From NCBI GenBank assembly GCA_046327745.1, contig JAXLXV010000007.1, forward strand, positions 434,001 through 498,000: 64,000 nucleotides of DNA, given 5' to 3'. This DNA comes from JABAQJ01 sp046327745. Lineage in GTDB: Bacteria; Gemmatimonadota; Gemmatimonadetes; Gemmatimonadales; Gemmatimonadaceae. Of this stretch, positions 38,131-47,491 are shown piece after piece. The first letter of the stretch is position 1. Every line of letters starts with the position of its first letter. The translations under genes were made by a program, and so were the position numbers. The notes under the pieces were generated by a model, which saw only the letters and a program-made list of their open reading frames with translations, had not been told where the DNA came from and ran no database searches.

Positions 38131-38637
38131 ATGTCTCTCTGGGTCTTTCTCGCGATTCTAGGCCCCGCCGCCGCGCCGCTGACCGGCGACGCTTTCGAAC
38201 GATCGATGCCAGCCGCAACAACGGACGCCTCACCGGTGCAAGCTTCGCCGCGCGCCACTGTCCAGGCGCTCTACGCCGACCACTTCAAGCACGACATGGG
38301 GTTCTCCACCAAGAGCGTCGCACGCAAGCGGCGCTGGCTGAGCCCCAGTTTATCCGCGGCAATCGCAGCGTACTTCAAGCGTCCGACACCGGCTGACGAA
38401 GTGCCTCCGATCGATGGCGATCCGTTTACCGACGCCCAGGACTACCCGACGAAGTACACGATCGGTGCCGTGACTGCCGCGGGGAGCAAGGCCACGGTGG
38501 AGGTGGTAATGCATTTTGACGCCGAGCAACGGACCGTGCGGGTGCAGCTGGTACACGGGGCGGCGGGCTGGCTAGTCGACGACTTGTCGTACCCGGAAGG
38601 AAATACCTTCCGCCAGCTGCTACAGCAGAAAGAGTGA
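38131..38637 (+). CDS. Exported DUF3828 protein
   Basis: The 168-residue protein has a signal peptide and a domain of about 120 residues matching DUF3828: an N-terminal helix (VQALYADHFKHD), a central FTDAQDYPTKYTIG stretch and the final VQLVHGAAGWLVDDL strands. The fold is NTF2-like; no activity is known. ATG 38131 gives the signal peptide; the longer upstream frame is not supported. It is convergent with the TIR-HAD gene, with 28 bases between the stops. Confidence 0.7.
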   Translation: MSLWVFLAILGPAAAPLTGDAFERSMPAATTDASPVQASPRATVQALYADHFKHDMGFSTKSVARKRRWLSPSLSAAIAAYFKRPTPADEVPPIDGDPFTDAQDYPTKYTIGAVTAAGSKATVEVVMHFDAEQRTVRVQLVHGAAGWLVDDLSYPEGNTFRQLLQQKE

Positions 38638-38665
38638 TGAATCGCCGCGCGCGATCAGGCGTGGC

Positions 38666-39895
38666 TCACACGACCAGCACGTGCGGCACCACCTTCAACA
38701 GGTCATCCTCCATCACCGCTTCCGTCAGCACCCCTTCCACCACCGTGTCCTTCGGCGGATAGGCGATCGCCTTGTCCACGCGGAGCATGATCGCCTCATC
38801 ATTGAAGTGATCGCCCACAAACACGGCTTCGCCCGGCGTTGATCCAATCCGCGCGCTGATCAAGTCCAGCGCCTCCGCCTTCCCCTGGAAGTCAAACTCC
38901 GTAGCCTTTACGCCGGTGAGCAAACCGTCAGGCGCAAAGGTCAGCTCGTTGATGAACAGGAAGTCGAAGTACTCTTTGTAATCCGGGAACGTGTCTTCCA
39001 CGAACGTGTTGATCCCCCCGGAAATGATCGCCGTCACGACGCCAGCAGCCCGAAGTTGCTTGAGAGCCTCACGACAGTTGTTCGTCAGCGTCAGTGGCGC
39101 GCAGAACTCTCTCAGCTGATCCCGGGTGACACGCCTGGTGCGAAAGCGCGCTACGGCCTTCTCGCACCACTCCCGGTAGGCTCGCACACGGGCGGCACGC
39201 GACCCGTCCTTCTCGGTTTGCCGACGGTACTCGCGTCGCAGTTCGGCCTGCACGCCATGCGCGAATCCCAACCGAGTCCACACCACTTCCCATGAGAAGT
39301 CGAAGTCCGCACCGCGTAGCAGCGTTCCATCGAAATCGAAGGTCGCCAGCTTGAACCGGTGGGGGTTGTCGATCACTGGCGACTTCCAACCACTCGCCGG
39401 TTGGTGAAGCACCCCGGTGCCACTGATGCTTGCCGGCCCCGACGCTTCAGCATCGGCACTGGCCGTCGGCATCAGGCTGTCCAGCAGTGCCAGCAGTCGT
39501 TCGGCGGCTGCGGCAAGCGTCATCCGATCCGAAATGCGCAGACCGTGCTTCAGCGCCAACCCGTAGGGATCCGTGTCCGCCGACGGATCGATGTCGAGAT
39601 AGAGCGGGACCACTCGGTGCCGCGACCCTTCCTTCCGCGCCATGGCGATCGCCGCGGCGATCTCTGCCCGCTGGTAGTACGCGCGCTCCGTCTTCGTCGA
39701 CACGATGACGATCGTCACGAATGACGCCCGATGTGCCGTCATGATCGTCGCGTCCCACTCGTCACCCAAGGCGATCGACTTGGAATCCAGGAACACGCGG
39801 GCGTGATCCTTCAACAGCTCGAACAATGACTCCGCCTCAGCGGTGTTCGCGCTCGAGTGCGCGATGAAGAAGTCCCACTGGTAGGCGGTGGTCAT
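38666..39895 (-). CDS. TIR domain fused to a HAD-type phosphatase
   Basis: A 409-residue, uninterrupted fusion. Residues 6-105 are a TIR domain: FFIAHSSAN at the start, the VFLDSKSIALGDEW BB-loop region, and E78 in YYQRAEIAA where NAD-cleaving TIRs have their glutamate. Residues 182-400 are a HAD hydrolase of the phosphoserine-phosphatase type, with D187 and D189 (DFDGT), S292 (SGG), K339, and D362 and D366 (GDHFND). All catalytic residues are present. A short Ser/Ala linker joins them. AAGGAA precedes the ATG. It opens the TIR-rich island; the partner substrate of the phosphatase is unknown. Confidence 0.85.
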   Translation of the reverse strand: MTTAYQWDFFIAHSSANTAEAESLFELLKDHARVFLDSKSIALGDEWDATIMTAHRASFVTIVIVSTKTERAYYQRAEIAAAIAMARKEGSRHRVVPLYLDIDPSADTDPYGLALKHGLRISDRMTLAAAAERLLALLDSLMPTASADAEASGPASISGTGVLHQPASGWKSPVIDNPHRFKLATFDFDGTLLRGADFDFSWEVVWTRLGFAHGVQAELRREYRRQTEKDGSRAARVRAYREWCEKAVARFRTRRVTRDQLREFCAPLTLTNNCREALKQLRAAGVVTAIISGGINTFVEDTFPDYKEYFDFLFINELTFAPDGLLTGVKATEFDFQGKAEALDLISARIGSTPGEAVFVGDHFNDEAIMLRVDKAIAYPPKDTVVEGVLTEAVMEDDLLKVVPHVLVV

Positions 39896-39968
39896 GAAGT
39901 GATTCCTTTCGGAGCGCTCACGTGCGCGCCTTCGAGGTGCTTACGCGACGTCCGTTCGCGCAATCTTG

Positions 39969-42900
39969 TCATCGCTTACTGGGCCTGAATGTCGGAGGCA
40001 ACGTGATGTCGATCTCGCCACGTTGTGGTTTGCTCCGTAAACTCGGCGTGGTCTCGTAGAACACGTCGGCCTTGCGGTACGACCCAGAGACATCGAGCGC
40101 CTCTGCCACGGCCAGCAAGGTGCGCTTGGCCAAGTCGGCATCCTCGGCGAAGTAGTAGCGAACCAACGCCGACGCGCCGAGTGAGTCCCTCTCCGTATAG
40201 AGTGCTCGTCCGCGCGGGGCAAGCTTGAGCCCGTACTTGCTAAGGGTCTTGTTGATGAATTCCGGCGATCGCCGAATCCTCTCGCGACTGTAGAACAACG
40301 ACACCCTGGGAACGATCGCCACCGGCAGCTCCACCCGTGGTGCGAGCTTCCGCAGCGGCCTCTGCCAGACGCGCGCTGTGTGGAATTGGTGATCGTCGGT
40401 ATAGCGGCCCGATACGCAGCAATTCCTTCCGTCTGTCCGAGCTGCTCGAGCACGCGCTCGTCCCAACTGGCCGTCGGCCACCGACCCACGCGCCACCAAC
40501 CTTCCGTAGTCGGCCAACGCCAGCGAGTCATCGCCCTGCGAGTAAGACAAGTCGGCCCGTCGCGTAGCTCCGACGGGCTGAGAGAGTCCGGCGGCACTTC
40601 GGCAGGTCAGCGAGCGACCCGGTGAAGTCCGACAAGTTGGCACGCGTCTTCGGCGCGCCGCCTGAGCAACGGCAGCGACGTCGAATCCACCGAAAGCGCC
40701 ATGTCCAGGTCGCTCATAGCACCCTGAAGTTGCGCAGCTGCATGCGAGCCGTTGCCCTCGCTCGCCTTGCCTCAATGGAGCCACTATCTGCAGCCAGTGC
40801 CAGCGTGTACACCGACCTGCCACAAAGTTCGAGTCATTGGTTAGGTCATTGCCAGCGTGCACGAGGGAGTCGGCCAACAGCTGCGGTCGCGCAACCGTCG
40901 AGCCGCGTGCCAACCAAAGCGTCCCCGCTGCAACGACCACTGCCATCGCTGCGAACGTAAGCACTCTCTTCGCGAGCTGACCGGGAGGGCTCGGGAGAGC
41001 ACTAGCAGGCGCAATGTGTGTAGCCTGGGCCTTCGGTGCGCTCGCGGCCGCCTTCGCCAATCTCAATTGCTCTTCCTCGTGCTGGACACTGAGCGCAACA
41101 AACGCTGATTCGTCGGCGAGCAGTCGTGAGGCGTGACTCGCCGACTGCTCTCGCGCCTCTCCCAACAGCGTCCCTTGCAGAAGGGCTCCGGGGTCACGGT
41201 TGACCCCTTCCCAGTCCTCGAGATAGCCCCGGAGACGTTGACGCCACGCCAGGAACGTTCGATCAGCCTCGATCCACTTGGACAGTTCGGTCGAGTGTGA
41301 CACCAGGCGCGGGTCGCTCAGCTGCAACAACACCTTCCCGCCTTCCTTCTGTTCGCCCCGAAGGAGGTCTGCGCGAATCGCGGCATCGATCGCCGGCCCC
41401 AGGGCGTCCTGCAACTGGTCGCGAAACCATGTACGGTACGAGTCGGCGTCGTGCGCGCGGGCGCGTACCTGCACGAAGCGGAGCAGCAACTCCTTGATCG
41501 ACGGCAACAGTTCGTTACCGACCGAGCCGAGTGCGCGCTCGAACTCGTCATCCATGTCCAAGAGCGCGCTCACCCGCTCCTCGCCAAAGACCCGCCGGAA
41601 CTCCGACCGCATGGCCAGTCGGAAGCGACTGCGTAGAGGTGCCAGCCACGCGATATACGCCGCCAGTGCCTTGTACGCGTTCACCAGGTCTGGATCCCCG
41701 TCAGATGCACCGATCGCCAGTCGCTCACGATACGAGTACTGGGAGATCTGCGGAATACGCAGTTCCCAGAAGTCGCTCTGCAACGCCGCCAACTCCTCTG
41801 GCATGAAGGGCGTGGCGTTCTCGCGGAAGTATTTCTCGAACGCGATCTTCACATCGGTCGATTGCACTTCCACACGGCTTGGCACCATGACCAGCCGCAC
41901 ATGGCGCTCATCGCGCTCGCGCACGACGTCTTCCCGATTGAAGGTGGCGGCGATCTGCGCGGCCCCTTCCACGTTCTGCCGGTTGGGCGCCGTCAGCACC
42001 ACCACGGTATCGGCGAGCTGCCGGGTGCACACGCCGCCCATCTCAGTCACACCCGTTCGGCTATCGACCAGCACCACGTCGGACAGGGACGGGTCGGTCA
42101 ATGAGGCACGCATCCATTCGAAGTACTCATGACCGCGATACGCGGCATAGAACTCATTCCAGTCGAACGACTGGACTTCATTGGCGTACGCGGCAAAACT
42201 GTCCGCGCCCTCGCGAAGTCCCGCGGTGAGAAGACGCAGCTTGCCGGGTGGGACGTCGGCGGTCCCCGCGGTTGTCGATGGATCGGTAGGCGCCGGTACA
42301 TCGATCAGGACCGAGGAGAGGGGCGGCAGCACGCGTTGCAGTCGCTCAACCACCGCACCGCGCGATTCGCGCTCCAGATTCAATGCCGGGAAATCATGCT
42401 TGTACAGCGACAGCAAGTCGGCGAGACCAATCCGCCGCCGCCAATCGCGCAGCTGGGCGTCGTCGGCCGCAAAGATTAACGTCTCCAGCCCAGGAGCCTC
42501 CAAGTCCCAATCCACCATCACCACATAGCCCCTTCAGCTGCAACCACCGCCCGATGTTGGCCATGGCCATGGAGCGCCCCACGCCACCCTGAACGAGTAG
42601 AACGTGACAATCACGGCCTAGTACCTGGCGAAGGGTGAGACTTTCGCGTTCCGGAGGACATACCCATCGCACCAAAGATGCTCGAGCGGACAAAGCGGTC
42701 GAATTCGCGCCCTGACAGCCCGATGCCGAAGCGCGGTGGCATTTGCTCCGGGTCCGGTTCCACGTACGGTCGAGTACCGCGTTCGCGTACTGGCCTAACC
42801 ATTCGTCGAAGCGTACGTCCTCCTGCGTCGCGTCATTCGGCGAGAGCGCAATGACCGCCACGTTCTCGGCACGTGCGCACCGCTGGAACAGACCCAGACG

Positions 42901-43725
42901 ATCCTGCACCAGGCTGTGCTTCACGGCCACCGGGTCAACGAGTACGATGCCCGCCCGAGCGTTGATCAAGCGCGCCGCGAACTGACGCACTGCCTCCTGG
43001 TTGACCGCGCCCGATTCCGTGTCCTGCCAGAAGTCCGCCGGCGGGTACTCCCACGCGACGGAATAGTCACGCACGCGCTGGTTGATTGACATCAGCGCGC
43101 GGTCCAGTGATTGCCGGATGGTGACGTCGCTTCGGAACGGCTTCCAATCCAAGCGTGTTGGCCCATACCGCGCTGTGAGGGCCGCCGGCTCCAACCCAAG
43201 GCGCTTGCGAATTGCTTCCAAGTCCGCCGGACTCAGATGGGCGATGTCCGCAGTCGTCAGGGCAAACAGCGCCACTGGGTACTGGACAATATTGCGGTCA
43301 CCGCTCAGGGCAACGTGCAGCCGAGTGGCAATCTCCGCACACGCCGTAGGCGCGGGCGCACCCGCCGCATACGCGGCCTTGAGCGGGGCATCGTCGATCT
43401 GCTGTAGGCTGCCAAACGCACTCTCGCGATCATCCAGCCGGACCAGAATTGCCTTGCCCTTCCCCGCCCTGACTTTCTGCGCCCAAAAGGTCATCACCTC
43501 CCTGCCCACCCACGGTGACGCGTGCGCATGGCTTGACCACAGACAGACGAGATGCTCGGCGTCATCCAGTGCGTCGTCCAATGCGGTTTCCCATTTAGCA
43601 CCGGCGCGGAGCGAAGCGGCGTCGAAATAGGTCGTGAGACCCGCCGCTTCCATCGCGTCGCGCAGGCAGCGCGCGTACACCTGATCCTCACTCGCGTACG
43701 ACAGAAAGACTCGAGCCCCCGCCAT
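39969..43725 (-). pseudogene. TIR, P-loop NTPase and C-terminal tail protein, broken by frameshifts
   Basis: Two long frames make one protein of about 1250 residues. The N-terminus is a TIR domain (VFLSYASED; WVGRE with the catalytic Glu), then a linker, then a ParA/MinD-like NTPase split by a frameshift: QGGVGRSMAMANIG before the break and VDWDLEAPGLE after it. The run CCCC at 42530-42533, one base too long, explains this break. Further breaks lie near 42.76, 42.67, 40.84, 40.60 and 40.35-40.43 kb. A membrane helix (near 40,950) and a helical, perhaps TPR-like tail follow. GGAGG precedes the ATG at 43725. It is either an intact gene with sequence errors or a decaying one. Confidence 0.7.
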
Positions 43726-43818
43726 CAGCGACCTCCACGATTGACGACGCGCAGCGCGCGTTCAGTATCCAACAGGTGCCAGTGATGCAGCTACTGTCTC
43801 GCGATCGTCCCGAATGTT

Positions 43819-44964
43819 CTATCCCGTCGACGCTGCGCCAGACTGACCGCTCGACGCTGGTGGCGGTGGCGTTCCCGAACGAATGATCGTCTGCTTGGTT
43901 CGCTTGGTGTCGCTCTTGTCTTCATCGTCCACTGGCTTGCCGGTGGACCGGATGGAGGTGATACGTTTGAGCGCGTCGAACCAGAAGGGCGCACCTAACG
44001 ACACCGCGAATACGGTGATGATGATGCCGAAGATGCGTGTGATCCATCCCAGAGCACTCAGATCGGACGGCGGCGCGTTGCCCGGTGGGTGCATCACGTA
44101 ATCCCAGCCTAGCGGCAGGTCCAGGCTCCGCAGGTCGGCGATCTGCCGCTCGATGACTGCCTTGGTACTATCCAGCGGCACAGCGGGCTTCGCTCCGGTG
44201 GGGGCCCCCGCCGATGCGCTCTTTATGGAGTCCGCCGGACTGCCTGTGTTCGCGCTATCGGTGTGGCTCGTCAGATACGTTTCGGCGCGCGTGACCAAGG
44301 CCTCACGGGCGCCCTTGCTTCGCACCAGATGGTTGGCAATCGCGATCGAGTCGATGTTGAGGCTGCCGGCAATCACCAGACCGATGATGAGCAGACCCCA
44401 TTGGGTCCGTCGGCGGTAGATCGCCGACACGTGATCCATGCAGTCGTTGAACCACTGCTCGGTATTGGCGACCACATCGTTCATATCGGCCGCGCCGTCC
44501 GTCACCAGGGTCAACATGCGCTTCACACGGACGCTCGTGACCTGAGGAATGGCTGCGCGTACGCGATCGATCGTCAGCTCCGGAATGATCGGTCGGGCAA
44601 CCGGCGGCGTTGTGTTGGTAGCCTTGGAGTCGTCGACAGCGCCACGCACGACCAAATCCAGAAGGGTCGTCGCAAAGGCCTTCGGTGGGATGAAGGTCGG
44701 CAGCGTCTTACCCATCTTGCGGTTGCTGTCGAACTTGTACTTGCCAGGGAAAAGCGAGAACACCAGCGGGTGGTTGTACAGTTGCGCCACCAGTCCATCC
44801 TGCGAAGTGTCGTCCAACATCTCGCGGATGGCACGCTCCAGGTGCACCGCGCGCGCCTTCAGGATGCTCTCGAGTCCCTCGCGCACGGCGGAAGCCACAA
44901 GGCTGAGCAGCAGGTAGATGAAGGCGAGACCAATCAGTACGTCGAGAACCTCGGAACCGAACAT
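43819..44964 (-). CDS. Membrane protein with three helices, family unknown
   Basis: The 381-residue protein has an N-terminal helix (VLIGLAFIYLLLSLVASA), one near residue 195 (WGLLIIGLVIAGSL) and one near 320 ending GAPFWFDALKRI. Between helices 2 and 3 is a Ser/Ala/Pro-rich stretch; the C-terminus is charged and low complexity. I have seen similar GAPFWFD-type proteins as uncharacterised, but I cannot name a function. ATG 44964 is set by GGAGG five bases upstream. It lies upstream of the TIR-NTPase gene on the same strand and could be its membrane partner. Confidence 0.7.
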   Translation of the reverse strand: MFGSEVLDVLIGLAFIYLLLSLVASAVREGLESILKARAVHLERAIREMLDDTSQDGLVAQLYNHPLVFSLFPGKYKFDSNRKMGKTLPTFIPPKAFATTLLDLVVRGAVDDSKATNTTPPVARPIIPELTIDRVRAAIPQVTSVRVKRMLTLVTDGAADMNDVVANTEQWFNDCMDHVSAIYRRRTQWGLLIIGLVIAGSLNIDSIAIANHLVRSKGAREALVTRAETYLTSHTDSANTGSPADSIKSASAGAPTGAKPAVPLDSTKAVIERQIADLRSLDLPLGWDYVMHPPGNAPPSDLSALGWITRIFGIIITVFAVSLGAPFWFDALKRITSIRSTGKPVDDEDKSDTKRTKQTIIRSGTPPPPASSGQSGAASTG

Positions 44965-45548
44965 GCACACCTCCGGGCTGTGACGCGCCTGTGCAGCTAT
45001 TCACGTTGCGGCTGCCGGGAACCCTTCACGACAAGGGGAACCGGCGCCGAGCGATCTCGGGCAGCCTCAAGAATGTGCGGCCCAGAATGGTCCTTGGATA
45101 CTGTGGCAACCCCGCGGGCCGACGGATGCCCGGGCAGTCCCAGGGGCGATGACGTGCCCGTAGCCCCAGGGGGTCCGCTCGATCCTAGCGAGCCGGACTG
45201 TTTACATGTCCAATGTTCCTGTGGGTGCCTGGATGGCGGCGGACTTCGGGGGATCCCCACCCCGCCAGTTCCTCTAGCGGATCGAGGAGATCCTCCGTTT
45301 TCGGCACGATGGGGGGCTCCAACGGGCGATCCGTCGATCAGCCACTCGCCCATCGCGGCGCAAACCGGCATCAATGCGTTAGGCGGCCTGCCGCCGTAGT
45401 GGCTGAGCTCTTTGCAAGGGAAATAGCTCAGCCCTCTGTGCATCTCCTTAAGGGGTAGTTCTCTGGTCCAATCGCGCACCAGATGCGACGTTTCGTGTAC
45501 CACGCCTGTTCGACTGACCAAACGTGGACTCAAGCGGAGTGTGTCGCA
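44965..45548. other. Intergenic region in the TIR island
   Basis: About 580 bases with no convincing gene. A minus-strand frame (44997-45533) is open for 178 codons and has a Gly/Pro-rich, collagen-like stretch, but it has no homologous feel and overlaps the next gene. One GTTAGGC copy lies near 45375. Promoters for both flanking genes are expected here but none is clear. Confidence 0.4.
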
Positions 45549-45947
45549 GTGACAAGCGAACTGAAGAAATATGTGAAACGCGCCGAGTCAGACGTGGTGG
45601 CCGTCCAACTCGCCCTCGAGCTTGAAGGCTTCACCTACCAGAAGTGGGGCGGCTCGCAGCGCTGCAAGGCCAATGATTGGGTGGTGAACAACAACGGCGA
45701 CGTGTATACCGTGGACGCCGAGGTGTTTGCCAAGACGTATCGCGAAGTCTCACGCGGCGTGTACCGGAAAGTGGCGCCGGTCTGGGCGGTTGTTGCTGAC
45801 GAACCCGGTGTCATCCCCACGAAAGAGGGGAAGACGAAGTACGAGAAGGGGTGGTACCTGGTCTACAACGATGCGGAGGCGAAGGAGGGCGAGGGGTGGG
45901 CGGTGAGTCCGGACAAGTTTGAGGAGATGTACGCGCCGGCGACGTAG
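45549..45947 (+). CDS. Small PGDYG-like protein
   Basis: The 132-residue protein carries KANDWVVNNNGDVYTVD followed by EVFAKTYREV, which resembles the PGDYG family of small proteins that often appear beside other enzymes. No catalytic residues are evident. GTG at 45549 has GGAG nine bases upstream; an ATG at 45483 in the same frame lacks a ribosome site. It converges on the TIR-TRAFs gene, 20 bases away. Function unknown. Confidence 0.6.
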   Translation: MTSELKKYVKRAESDVVAVQLALELEGFTYQKWGGSQRCKANDWVVNNNGDVYTVDAEVFAKTYREVSRGVYRKVAPVWAVVADEPGVIPTKEGKTKYEKGWYLVYNDAEAKEGEGWAVSPDKFEEMYAPAT

Positions 45948-45967
45948 GTCCCTTGGCTGCGCGACCG

Positions 45968-47265
45968 CTAACTGCAATCCGCCAGATGCGCGAACGCACC
46001 TCGCACCACCGAGCGATCGTCCGCACCCGTCCCCATCGCCGCCATCAGCCGACATGCCTGCGTCCATGTCGACTCGTGCGACCCCAGCTCGTTCGGCGCC
46101 ATGGCCACCGCATCCCCGTACCGCGCCGCTGCCTCCGCGTAGTGGCCAAGCATCAGCTGCACCTCGCCAACAGTGGCCGTCTTCCAGTAGTCGCCCCGCA
46201 CCGACGCATCGCCGACAATCTTCCTGACCCGCTCCGCAAACTCCTGCCCTTGGCGACATCCGCCGGCGTGCTGAGCAGGATACTCTTGGCCGCCGCGTTG
46301 ATGCCCGTGTAGTAGTCGTCCTGCGCCCCTTCGAACGCCTCGGCGTACATCTCGCGGGACATCCGCAGGTGCAACATGTTCTTCGACTGATTGTATCGAT
46401 CCATCCAGGTGCGGCCATAGATCCCCAAAGTCTCGGGATCGCGCTGCTTCAGCTCATACAGCTCCCCAAGAATCGCTTGCGCCTGCTCTAAGTCGTTGGC
46501 TTGGGCGCGGCGAGCCAGAGCTAGAGCGCGCAGTTGCTTGGGACGAATCGCGCGCGGGAAGCGATCTTCCAGCGCCTGCAACATGCTGAGCGCCCGGTCG
46601 TACTCCTTGAGCTTCGTTAAACCTTCCGCCGCCAAGCAGCCGAGCGCCGCAGACGTGTGCCACGGGTCTCCACCATCGTCGAAGAGACGTTGGATCTCCG
46701 CAGCGGCTCCATTCTTCACGGCGGCCTTCACGCGGGCGGTGTCCCTGGCGGCGACTTCGTCTTGTTGGGACGCGAACCTCGCGGCGTCCTCACTGAGTGG
46801 CTTTCCAACGACCGCGTGGAGGAGGCGTAGGAGTTCTCCGCCGTTGGGACCATCCGGATACTGGCTGAAGTCGAGGAAGATCCGCGTAGCCGCGAACGAC
46901 GGCAGCTTGGTGGCGTCCAGCCGAACCGGGACGAAGTGAAAATCGCCTTCGTCCGCCTGCGCCTTCATCACGGCGTACTCGTCGTGCACCCAATCCGAGT
47001 CAGCCGCGGCGGACGACCAAACGAGCACTCCCGCCTGACTCTTCTCCAGCGCCCGCTCCAGTGACTTGGTCAGTCGGTCGCCGGCGGCCATCGCCACCTG
47101 ATCGAGAAAGACGGTATGTCCAAACGTTCGAAGGACATCGTACAGGTTGATCACCCACGGCCGGTTCACCGATCGATAGGAGAGGAAGACGTTCCATTCC
47201 TTTCCCGGCTTGAGCGCGAGCGGTGACGGCGCAAACTGGCGCCACGCGTTCCCAATCTCCGGCAT
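45968..47265 (-). CDS. TIR domain plus TRAFs-binding-like helical domain (one frameshift)
   Basis: Residues 25-125 are a TIR domain (VFLSYRSVNRPW, then WVHDEYAVM with the candidate catalytic Glu). The remaining 300 residues are helical and contain DYYTGINAAAKSILL and DYWKTATVGEVQLMLGHY, the pattern of the DUF4071/TRAFs-binding domain known from ASK-type signalling proteins. A one-base loss in the CCC run at 46247-46249 breaks the frame; restoring one base joins both halves exactly. GGAGGAGAC before the ATG at 47265 is a strong ribosome site. It is divergent from a hydrolase with the same C-terminal domain type. Confidence 0.75.
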
Positions 47266-47350
47266 AGTCTCCTCCTCCCTCGCGCGGTGGTGCACCGGAC
47301 CATCGTTTCGCCTGCAACGCTGTCGCGGTATGGGCGGCGGCAGGCGTGCC

Positions 47351-47381
47351 ATCATATCGCTTGTCCCGGCGAACTTCGCAA
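47351..47381 (-). promoter_or_regulatory. Possible promoter of the TIR-TRAFs gene
   Basis: On the minus strand TTGCGA (47376-47381) and TATGAT (47351-47356) are 19 bases apart, a loose match to a housekeeping promoter, about 86 bases before the start codon. The same 226-base gap must also hold the promoter of the divergent hydrolase gene. Confidence 0.3.
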
Positions 47382-47491
47382 GTGCAACGGTCTGTCGTTC
47401 GCACACGACATCTCTTGACGTCCAGACGAAAGTGCGCAGCATTGATCGCTCCCGTCACGTACGCCCAGCGGCCGACACCGGACACGCGCGC

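Noticed and set aside
44997..45533. Minus-strand open frame of 178 codons with a collagen-like Gly/Pro stretch
   Set aside because: No recognisable domain, no ribosome site, and it overlaps the start of the PGDYG-like gene; the collagen look comes from GC-rich sequence.
47415..47446. TTGACG upstream of the hydrolase-TRAFs gene as a promoter
   Set aside because: No acceptable -10 box lies at 16-19 bases; the nearest candidate, ATTGAT, is 20 bases away.
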